Assembly: GCA_948146395.1 (NCBI GenBank)
Contig: OX411544.1
Span: 56,845,642 to 56,909,641, forward strand
Direction of reading: 5' to 3'
Source: Fragum whitleyi
Taxonomy: Eukaryota > Mollusca > Bivalvia > Cardiida > Cardiidae
Length of the DNA: 64,000 bases
The translations under genes and the position numbers were made by a program. Shown piece after piece: positions 48,201 to 60,200 of the stretch; the stretch's first letter is position 1; every line of letters begins with the position of its first letter. Under the pieces are notes generated by a model. The model did not search any database. It was given only the letters and a program-made list of their open reading frames with translations, and was not told the DNA's origin.

Positions 48201-51200
48201 CAGAAGTAATGAACTCTAACAGTGTTAACCAAGGTTTCCTTATGATTTTCAATTGTGAAAGTTCATTAGTTTCAAAATGTTGCAGAATTATTATGGGTCC
48301 TCTCCTTTTATCCCATCATTTATAAATGTGTATAGCATTTGTTGAGATGACTACATGTATATGATAATACTATTAGGATAGTGATCTCACACATAAGTAA
48401 GACAGAAATATCTCTGTTTGTTATAGACAACAAGGGTGACAATGTGTAAAAAATATGATATGTGTCTAGAATAGAAATATTATTAAGCTAGGCTTAGCTA
48501 GCTTAATATTTTTTTCTATTCTGGACAAGGTTGAATTCTGCTTGTCTCAAATAGAATCGAGTAACAGATCTTTTTCTCACAAAAACAACTATTTTGCATT
48601 TTAACCCTTTGCTGTTTAATCCCTGGCTTTTACGTGCCTGTGGTTTTATGATTGAGAAAACGTTGTGGAAAAAGAAGAAATTGCTTCTGACAAGCAATTT
48701 CTTCTTTTTCCACACTATTTTCTACCCTACTGAATGGTTATTTGTCAAATTAAATCCACTTAAAATTTTCGTCTGCATAACCTTTGAATTTGGACAGGTC
48801 CAAAAATTTGTAAAACAGGAAAGGGTTAAACCATTTTCGGAACACTCAGATGACAGAAATACTGCAATAAAATGCTTTACATGATGTAATTTAGATAGTG
48901 ATTATATACAAAAAAGAGGCCAATAGGCAAGACTGGATTCATCAAATGATGTACCCTCTTTAACCCTTTCCTGTTTTTCAAAATTTTGGACCTGTCCAAA
49001 TTAAAAGGTTTTACAGACGAAAATTAAAAGTGGATTTAATTTGAAAAATAACCATTCAGTAGGGTAGAAAATAGTGTGGAAAAAGAAGAAATTGCTTGTC
49101 AGGAGCAATTTCTTCTTTTTTCACAATGTTTTCTCAATCATAAAATTACAGCCACGTAAAAAGCAGGTATTAAACAGCAAAGGGTTAAATAAAGTCATTA
49201 TTATCCTCCTTATTAAAATTATTATCATTATTCTTATTATCATTATTAATATTATACAGTCAATCTTTGCTTGAGTGACCATGTCTATTTAGCGACCAAT
49301 TTTATCATGCAACAGTTTTCAAAATCCCCTTTCTCATATCAAACTATCTTAAAAAGTAAATAATATTTGTCCAAAAATCATAGTTAACTAACCCTATTCT
49401 GCTTAAACTCAATAGAATAGTCTTATTCAGATGATTCTAATGAGTGTTTGCAACAAAGAATTATGGAGGAATTCGAAATAATATATATATTCAATTAAAC
49501 TCGCATTTCTCATTTGCAAACAAAACATGTACTAATTTACCATTTTCTTCAACTTCCCCTTTTTGGTGGTCCCACAAGTGGTTGCTTAGTACAAGTTTTA
49601 CTGTTTCTCTATTCATTATAGAAGGTAAGGTAAACTAAGATACTTTACCAAAGTCATTGCCAGCAATGTAACTTTGTTGAGGTTCAAAATCCTCAAGGGA
49701 CACAACTTTGAAGGAGGCCAGCGGTGTAGACCCAGGCTGGGTGGATATCATACCGCGGAATCTTGTCACACTCCAGGTACGCACATGGTTGTACTCTGAA
49801 CATACTGAAAAGGGAATGAAAGAATTTGTAACCAATATCTTTCTGAATTAAAATTTTGGACAAAACTAATTGTCTATTTTGGAGACATTTTGACTAGTCT
49901 CACTAAGTTTTCTTTTACAATATTTCTATAGAAAGCAGGCAGTATCTGTGCAGGCTGTCAGTAGTCTATACTGTTTGCTAAAGCTTTCAAGCATAGCAGG
50001 AATATGTGGTGAACAGCATTAGACGGGTTTGATTAAAATGTGCTTCCTTATTCTGATGATTATTAAATAAACTTTGACAAAAAGTCTTACAAGCTCCTTT
50101 CCACACACAAGAAATGATTTTTTCAAAAGAGAATACCGGTACACATGCCAAGTTTCAAGACAAGAGGACCATGATGGTCCTAGATCGCTCACCAGCGTCT
50201 GTTTGACCTCTGGGACATCACAATAATTAAATAGGCAGATGTCAAAAGGGAGATAATTTCTACATAAGATCAATACCATGGAAATTTTTCAGCCAAGAGC
50301 AAGATAGATATGCCTTTATGCTCTTTGATTCTATGTAAAACAAGATGCAACCAGGTGGAGCCAAAATGTGACCCCAGGGTCTTGATATGAACAAACTTAG
50401 TAGAGGTCCATTAGAGGATGCTAAAAACTAAATATGAAAGCTGTCTGCCTTCGGGTTTCTGAGAAGAAGATTTTTGAGGGTTTTCCTATTTTCACTCATC
50501 GTGCTCAGATTAGCTAAAAGGGATGCACCCAGGTGGAGCCCAAATATGACCCCAGGGTCTTTATATGAACAAACTTGGTAGGGGCCCACAAGATTATGCT
50601 ACATACAAAATATGAAAGCTGTGTGCCCTCTAGTTTCCGAAAAGAAGATTTTCCACTCTTTGGTTCTATGTTAAAAGGGTTGCACCCAGGTGAAGCCCAA
50701 ATATGATCTTAGGGTCTTGTTATGAACAAACTTGGTAGAGGTCCACTAGATGATGCTACATACCAAGTATGAAAGCTGTCTGACTTCTGGTTTCAAAGAA
50801 GAAGATTTTTGAAGAATTTCATTTATTGCCCTTCATGCTCAAGAAGAGCTAAAACGGATGCACCCACGCAAAGCCCAAACATGACCCCAAGGGGTTAATA
50901 TGAACGAACTTGGTAGAGGCCCACTAGGTGATGCTACATACCAAATATGAAAGCTGTCTGCCATCTGGTTTCAGAGAAGAATATTTTTTAAGATTTCGCT
51001 CTTTGATTCTATGTAAAAAGGGTTGCCCCCCAGGTGGAGCCCAAATATGACCCCATGGTCTTGATATGAACAAACTTGGTAGAGTTCCACTAGATGATGC
51101 TACATACCAAATATGCAAGCTATCTGCCTTCTGAGAAGAAGATTTTTGAAGATTTTCATATTTTCACCCTTATTGTTAAGGGTAAAAGGAAAGTTAAGGG

Positions 51201-54200
51201 TGAGTTTCATTTATTTGAACAACTTTGGTAGAGCTTGACCCAAGGAACATCCCTGCCAGGTTTCATCAAGATTGACCATCTGGTTTAGGAGGAGAAGATG
51301 TTTGAAGAAATTGTGGACGACGGACAACACAGGACTGACAACCGACGCTGGACATTGTACGATCACAATAGCTTACCTTGAGCACTTCGTGCTCAGGTGA
51401 GCTAAAAATATCTTTAATAATAAAAGAAATAAAGGCTAAAGTCTGTCAGGCCACCCTACACCTACACTGATAATGATAGTCATCACTGCAACTCAACTTT
51501 GTATTTCATAACACCCAAGTTACAAACTGTGCTAAGTTTTGATAATTTCATATTTTTTGCTTGTTGTATTGGGTTTAAGGCCGCTCTCAACAATTTATCA
51601 GTTATATCACAGAGCCTGGAGTACCTAACAATGGATACCTAGTATTTCTCCCACCAGTTCTACCATCGCATCCTTTCCTAACCTCCAGCTGCTTTCCCAC
51701 ATAGGTCGACGATTATCAAACCATTGGTGGGAGACAAATAATGGGAAAGGATGAAAGCAGCTGTTGAGGGTTGAACCTGAGACCTCTGATTTAGAGGCTG
51801 ACGCACTACCCATTTCATATTAAGAACTTAAGACTTACTAGAGTTAAAGTATGACAACTGTCTATCTAATCAATAGTGTTTGATACATTCTGCATGTTAG
51901 ACAAAGCCAATCCCATGCCACAGCACCCAACAGTTTAGACAGATACAACTGTTTTGCACTGAGCCATCAAATCATACTACTGTCAAATTTCATTGATTGA
52001 ATTGTTTAAAATTGTGAAGTAAAGTAAGTTTGATAGATTCACATACCAGAACATAAATGTTTCTCTGACAACATAACTTTTGTTACAGGACTTCTGTGTA
52101 CAGTAAAAGTCTGGAATAACTGAGGGCCGTGTCCAACTGTCTCTGGATGTTGTACAATCACACGAACAGTTCCTGAACTCGTACCATACGCAATCTCTAT
52201 CCAATTACCACTTAAACCTTCAATAAGAAATAATAAGTTTTTTTGCAAAGAAATTGTCCAATAATGCATATTCATCAGGTTTTGTTTCCATGTGTTCTAA
52301 AAGTTCCTAATGTTCATAGTCACACTTACTAGTCTTAGGTGTAAGATAAACACTTAAAGCTGTATTTATCCAATCATCATCAAATCATAACATAATTTCT
52401 TAATATGTCTTTCGTATGAGATATACACTTAAAGCTGTTTAGTTCCAATCAGCAATCAATCTTTAATAAAATGACTTAAATTCAAGGTAAATTTTCCAGT
52501 ATTTAAGTCTTAGGAGTAAGATAGACACTTAAAGCTGTATTTATCCCATCACTAGCATGTCATAAACACTATGAACTATATATACAGTCAAACTTACCTG
52601 TATTTAATGTGAGATAAACACTAAAAGCCATATAGTTCTTTAACCAACAATTCAATAAAATAATGACTTATATTCATAGTCAACTTTTCTAGTCTGTGGT
52701 ATGATTTTTAAATTGAAAGCTGTATAGTTCCTATTAGCAGCAAACATCAAAATATTTACTTATAATCAAAGTTAAACTTACTAGTCTTTGGCGTAAGGTA
52801 TACACTTAAAGCCGTCACTTTATCACCAGTAGGATCTTTGTAAAGCTCTGTCACCAATAAATCATTATCTTTCATCCGCAAAGGAAACTTTTGCATGTCT
52901 AGGAAAAACACATTTAAATTCATAACATTAACTTGACATTAATGCTTTCAATATCAATTCCGGTAGATCTTAAATCAGGATTTGACTCTACAGGGCATCC
53001 AAAACTCTGAGACTCCCTGTTTTGCTGGTAGGACTTGTTTATTTTTCAAGAGAAGAGTACAATGGATTCCCTTAATCAGAATCCTTCATTTATTTGAGAA
53101 TGTTTCATCAAATAAATAATCAAGAGGAATTAGGAATATTGTTTGATCATCATTTGAGCAAAATAATGAAATAGAGAGCAAATGTTATTATCTCATTAAA
53201 ATAACTTGCAAATACCTCAGTCAAAGTTAACCAGACGGAAATTAATTGATGGAGAAATTACCTGTTGACAGTGTTTGCTTATTGTTAATATCTTTTCTAT
53301 AAAATATCCTTGGCAACAATTTTTTACTTGAAGAATTTTAACAGTCCAACTAAGCATACCCATTACTGAATGTCAAATTTTAAACTTCTTGAAATTCAAA
53401 TAAGTTCCAATTCTTGTTGAAACAACTTTAAAAATGTTTGTCTTAGGGAAAGAAAACATTGTGGGCAATTCATATTCCACAGAGTTTTCCAAAGCATTTT
53501 TTGTTGGGGGGTTTCAAAAAGTGGGAGATTGTGTGAGAATGGGTTAAAGTCCTACTCACCAATATAATAAATAGATCCATTTTCACATCCTAGCAGCAAG
53601 AAAGACCCAGCAGTATCATAGCTAGTTATGGCAACAACGTCTTGTATCTGAAATACAGGTTATGTGTTCACCCTTATCCTCCTTAATCTAAACTATGTTT
53701 AAAACAACTGCCTTGATAGCTCAGTGGTTATAGCCAAAGGTATCCTGATCCAAAGGTCAGGGGTTGAGTCTATATGACAGCGAGGTGTTTCCTTGAGCAA
53801 GAAACTTAATAGTCACTGCCTCAGTCCACCCAGCTGTAAATGGATGGCAGTGGATGAAACCCATTCAATAAAAAATTCAACAGCCTCTCCAATTTCTCAT
53901 GCAAAATTGATAACATCTAGAATGAGCCACCTGCCAGTAATACCCGAAAAGAGACTTAGGCAGTACGTATAGTTAGATTATTCCTAATTTCTGTGCATTT
54001 CAAACATTCTTACTGAAATTCATCACACAATGATTAAGTAGAATTAAGTAGAATGGGGGTAGTGTATACTAAGATGAGACTGTTCATCTTTACAGGCTGA
54101 TCTTAGTCTATACTGTCTGCCAAAGCTTTATTTACAGCAGAAATAAGTTTAATATTTCACCACAACATTGTTCCAGTGGACATGACTTGGTCAGCAGATG

Positions 54201-57200
54201 CCTATTTTGCTAGCCAAAATAAGCCTTGTTGTAACCTTCTAAACCTTCACTTAGGGGTTTAACACCGATTTAACGCTTTTTTTTCAGTAATATTGCAGAG
54301 ACTTGAGTACCTAACAACAGATTCATTGTATTTGTTGCAACAGTACTTCCATAACATCCTTGCCTCCAATTGCAATCCCACTTGGGTGTATTTTCTACCA
54401 AGTTTACTGAAAATTTGCAAACTGTTAAACCCTTACTTTGCTCAGTTTACTGGTAGTTAATTTTGACAAAAACATTAAAAGTTCATGCTGAAAATACAAC
54501 ATAAGCATTTTAACAGGAAATACCAGCACACAATGAATACTCAACTACCAATTATTATGTTAAAGAAGGCAATTAATTGACTGAATGGAGTTTTACGCCA
54601 CTTTCAACATTTTTCAGTTATATCATGGCGGCTGGAGCACCTTTCAATGCTTTCCTGGTATTTCTCTCACCAGTATCCTATCACATCCTTTCCTAGCCTC
54701 CAGCTGCTATCTCTCATAGGTCTAGGATTATCAACCCATTGGTGAGAGACAAATAGTCGGAAAGGATGAGTGCTGCTGTTGGGGATCGAACCCAGGTCAA
54801 AGAAGGCAAGGATCTTAGTTCATGCTATTCCACTGGATGGTCTTCACTACACACTTTATAGATAGTTTCTGAATTTTTATAATGGATTTGCAGTGTATTA
54901 AATTAAAAGAGCATATGCATTGCATTTACAACAATTCATATGTGTGCAATTTTTAGACTCAGATCAGCCTGTGCATCTGCCAAGACTGATCTAAGTCTTC
55001 ACTGTGGACTTTATAGACAGCTTCTGAATTTTACTAATGATTGCTCGCAACCAGGAAGTATGCTCAATGTCTGTCCATCAAGTAAAAATGAAGTTGTTAG
55101 AAATGTCATGCACAAGCTTGTTTGTGTACTTACTTGCCAGTTATGTGTCATAGAGTGCCACACACCAACTTTGCCCAATTTACTCAATGCCACTAGTTGG
55201 CTACCAATAAAGAACAGCGAGTCAACATACACGTTTAGGTTGAATATACCTGGAAATATATTTCAGGATATATATAATACCGTGAGGAAATATATCATCC
55301 TATAAAACACTTATTTAGACAAATGACATTGCTTATTTTGCATTACATGAGAGTGAGATATCTAGATTCATATTGTATGACCTGAACAAGGCGGCTGTGT
55401 AATACAGATTTTTTTTTTCCATAACAAGGCAACCTATATTGGATGCAGAAAGCAGGGCTAAAGTCCCAATTATCAATATCACCTATTTTGGCAGCTATTT
55501 CAAAGTGTAAAATTCCGTTCGAAGGTATTGAAATATGTTTGATCTTGAGAAGATTCTTGATATCTATATTTGTTACATTGCTTTGCAATTAAAAGAAGAA
55601 TAAAAGTGACATTGAGAGACAAAAAAAATGTTGTTTCTTAATTTAAAAATATTGTTTGTCAACATGAAAATGTACATGTCAAGCGACAATGGGTGGTCAA
55701 TCAGTTTTATATTTATAACATATTATAACCAGTAAGCACAAGTTAGCCGACTTGACCCTAACTTAAAATAATCATTTTAAGTTCATTCCAAATTTTTAAA
55801 AGAATTTGTTTGTTTCAATTTCATAGTGACTTGCAATTGACACCCTTATTAGGATCATTTTGGATCTATTCCTTTTGTCTCTCTCAAGTGCCTTAAATTG
55901 TAGAACTTTCAGTGTATGGTGTGAAATAAAGATATTATTTAACATAATCTGGTACAATACAGAATTCCAATATTATAGAAATCTTCTTCTTGTGTTGCAC
56001 CTTCAAAATTTGTTGTTACTTCAAAAAACATCTTCAAAGCTATTCAAATTTGTACTTCTGTCTTACAAGGTATTTGCTCTCTTATTTCTAAAATCCAGAT
56101 CTGTGACTAAAATTCTAACTACAGTAGAGTTATTTGCTCCTTTAAGGAAGTGGATCCATAATAGTTCTGCTTTATTTTGGAAACCATGAACTTTCACTAT
56201 GTTGACCAAGGTTTCCTAATGATGATCATTAGGAAACCTCAGTCAACACTGTTAAAGTTCATTACTTTTGAAAAATTGCAGAACTATTATGGGTCCACTA
56301 CCTTAATTGATTAACCATGTGAGATATCTGAACCACAACAATATATTTTGATAAATAGTTCTCAGTATCTGAAGCAGTCTGCCACATCAGAAGGAAAGGG
56401 AGTGGAGCAAATAATCAATTGATTAACCGAGTAACAAATTAAGTATACAAATTATTGCATAAAATGTATGAATTTCGATTGTTATAGGCATACATTAACA
56501 TACAAAACAAGGGCATAAACAGGAGAAAACATGGCAAAATAAGTAAATTCACTTGCCACTAACGTCCGGCTTTTTTTTTTTTTTTTTACTAAAGTATCAT
56601 GTTCTGGGCTTATACACTTAATCAGTTGCTATGTCAAACATTGATATAGAGCATAAAGATGTTGATCCTTTTCCCGTGTAATAAATTGTGATGTCATAAA
56701 TAGTAGGTATAAAATTAAGCGGGGTGCAAAGCATACGCAATTTTTCCTGTGTTTGGAGCTAGTTTTAAAGGGTTCCCATGAATCATTTTGAAATCTCTGC
56801 TTGAATAAATACTATAGCCTTTCATTTTTTATGCAATAATAGCATTAATTTATGTTTGATCGAGCGTTAACATTTGCAGAGACTCTCAAAATGCTTTTAA
56901 GCCCTCTTACTTTGTACTCATGTGTTTAACCATTTATTCAGGGTTCCCACGCTCAAACAGTTCCAAAATTCCCTGACTTTTCCCTGACATTTCCCTGACA
57001 AGAAAGTGTTTTTCCCTGACAATTAATGGACATTTCGGCACATGTATTTCTATTCATTTCCACTATTGCTATAGATCATCAAATGTATTTATGTGAAATA
57101 GTTCTGGAAATATTCCTTGTAATCTCCCTATCTCGAACACTATAGAGTAAATAGATAATGATACATTTTCTTATTTCAAGTGTGCTCGAGTGGAGTTTGA

Positions 57201-60200
57201 AAGCCTCTTTCCAAACTAATTCATATATAGCTCTATGGCTAAAAATCTAACCTTTTATGGTACTTATCTAGCCATTATAAATATTACGACCTATCCGAAA
57301 CTTCAAGCTGCACATCCCATATAGGTTATTATTCACCAATTTGAGAGAAACACTTCAATCTTGTCTAAAGAATGTTAGCAGCTGTAGGGATCAAACTTCT
57401 GATCGAAAGACGAGCAGTCCTAAACTCACTTGTTGTATGAGGGCATGCATGTTTAATAAAGATGCCCTATGTGAGGCAGAGAGTTTTGCCTACCTCCCTA
57501 TAAACAGGAAGCCCTTAGGATGCAGGGTTTGTACAAGGCAATCACTTTATGTAGTAGGAATCTAATACTTTGTTATAACTCAAAAGTAAATAGCAATACT
57601 ATGAATGAGAAAACCTTAAGCATGGTTAATATGTTCAATTGGAACACCATCAAGCCACGGTGAAGGATATTTTACTACAAAAGACACTTTTTCTCAGGAA
57701 ACTAAAAGCAGAAGGCCTTAAAATTTTTGAAAATCACCTTAACCCTTTCCTGTTTTACAAAATTTTGGACCTGTCCAAATTCAAAGGTTTTGAACAAAAA
57801 AAAAGACAACAATTTAAAGTGGATTTAATTTGAAAAATAACCATTCATTAGGGTAGAAAAAAGTGTAGAAAATAAAGAAATTGCTTGTCAGAAGCAATTT
57901 CTTCTTTTTTCACAATGTTTTCTCAATCATAAAATCACAGGCACGTAAAAAGCAGGGATTAAACAGCATAGGGTTAAAGTGTTATTGGTGGAATAATAGT
58001 ACCTAAAGAAATAATACATAAAGTACACATACGTATATACAAAAGCAATCTCTCTAAATACCAGTAGGTCTAATGCAAAAGTACCTATATTATATATCAA
58101 AAGTAAAATCCCATGGTGTCTGTGACAGAGAGGTACAGTGCTGTATGTGGCAGAGAGGTTTGCGTCCTTTAGTTCTTTTATAATATTATTAAAAGCCAAC
58201 ACATTTGACACAAGGACTGGTGAAGTTTCTAGGAAAACTTCATGGGGGATAAATCTAAGTTGAGGCACTTATTTCCCAATGGATGTAATACATATACAGG
58301 TGTATAAAAAAGCCTTTGATATAATTAAGATATAATTATAAATTGTAACTGTATAAGTTATATCAAAATCAAAGCAATATGTAATAAGTAAGACGAAAAT
58401 CTGTCATGCAGTGAATACTTTCATTGATCAAATGGGTTTTTATGAAGAATATATTTATGTAATCTTATAAAACATGTTGTAGTGAAAGTAATTATCATCT
58501 AAGCAATTCAAAAATCACAGAAACAGGATCTTCTAATTTAGATTTGTTCAGATTAATTTTCAATTATGATCGTGCAGTCTGAAGTTAACAAACCTGTTTT
58601 ATTTGTAGCATAACCACTATGGGAAATGTGACCAACATCTTTTGAGTATTTTTGACACCATTAGACAGTTTGCAGAAAGAATTGAAGCTTGATCACAACA
58701 ATACCATTAGATTTCAAGATGTGTATGAATTTAAGAAGTTAAATTATGAAATCATCTTACCTACACAATGTAGTGAAGATAAAAGAATCATGTTATTACA
58801 TTAAGTACAATAAATTCATCGATACTCTTAACATGATTCTTTGAACCGCAAAACTGGAACTGCCTTACAAAAAATGGTAGATAAAGGAGCTTAAGGACAT
58901 AAATTACTATAAAATTAACACAGAAATGAGACATTAGACCTTTCATGTAGGAATTTGGTGATAAAATCTTAGAGACTGCCTTTGTGATAGGTACTCCTTA
59001 AATGAAAAATTCCCTGACAGGCTTTTCAAAATTCCCTGACATTTCCCTGACTTTTGTCTTATTTCCCAAATTTCCCTGACACTCCACAAAATCCCCTGAC
59101 ATTTCCCTGACATTTTTAACTAGAAAGCCATGAATGGCTTGAGTCGCTCCACAGGCTTGAAATTCTTGTAAAAGCAAATAAATGTTTTGACTAGATTTTT
59201 AGATATTTGATGTTGAAAATGATTTTCAAAGTTTCAACTATATAACAGATAGAGAAATGACCTCTGCTATTAAAAGACATTTTTCATCAATGAAAATAAT
59301 TTTTGGCTGGATGATAATGGGTCACCAAAAAGATCATACCAAAAATGTTTGATTGATATCCATCAATTACATTCTGAGAAAATATTTTTCATAATTTCCA
59401 CTATTTAACATATTGAGAATTGACCTCCACCCATAAAATGTATATTTTTCATCCAATCAAAATAATTTTTGGTACACTGATAAAGGGTCACTCAAGGATC
59501 ATTCCAGTGAAATTTAGTTGATATCCAAAATTCAGATTCTGAGAAAATAATTTTCAAATTTTCCACTATATAACATATAGAGAAATGACCTCCGTCCATA
59601 AAATGCATATTTTCCATCCGATCACAATGATTTTTTGTAGACTGATAAAGGGTCACTCAAGGATCATTCCAGTGAAAATTGGTTGATATCCATCTGTTAC
59701 ATTCTGAGAAAATGATTTTCAAAGTTTCCCCTATATAACATATAGAGAAATGACCTCCGCCCATAAAATTCATATTTTCCATCCGATCACAATGATTTTT
59801 TGTAGACTGATAAAGGGTCACCCAAGGATCATTCATGTAAAATCTAATTAGTATCCATTGATTAGAATCTGAGAAAACTCACGTTTTACCATATTTGGAA
59901 ATTAGCCACGCCCATTAAATCCATGTTTTTCTTTGGATCAAAATTTCTTGAACAACTTTGAAAGAGGGTCACTCAAGGATTATTCCTGTGAAGTTTGGTT
60001 GAAATCCATCCAGTAGTTTCTGAGGAGAAGATTTTTAAAGAAAAGTTTACGACCGGACGGACGGACGCACGACGGACACAACGCCATGACAATATCCCCA
60101 GTGGCTTTCAGCCAGTGGAGCTAAAAATCCATTTTTCCCTGACTTTTCCCTGACGCGTGGGAACCCTGTTATTGGGTCTGTGCAAATGTTTATGCCCTCA

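Larger units (their letters stand above)
56939..60168. mobile_element. hAT-like element with TCCCTGAC subterminal repeats, host for two later insertions
   Basis: Inverted ends CAGGGTTCCCACGC and GCGTGGGAACCCTG; TTATT directly outside each end (56934-56938, 60169-60173). Inside, 'ttccctgacattt' recurs about five times at the left end and about eight times near the right end (59007-59118 and 60128-60156). A CAGGG start and dense short subterminal motifs are hAT-like; the duplication is 5 bp rather than the usual 8, so the class is not certain. No transposase domain seen. A piggyBac-like MITE (57739) and a pearl-like element (59120) are nested in it. Confidence 0.78.

Noticed and set aside
54940..55305. 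121-codon plus-strand ORF
   Set aside because: Shadow of KCTD3-like exon 3, which is well supported on the other strand.
57341..57565. 74-codon ORF with many cysteines
   Set aside because: Looks like a decayed minus-oriented SINE head ('gggatcaaacttctgatcg'), not a gene.
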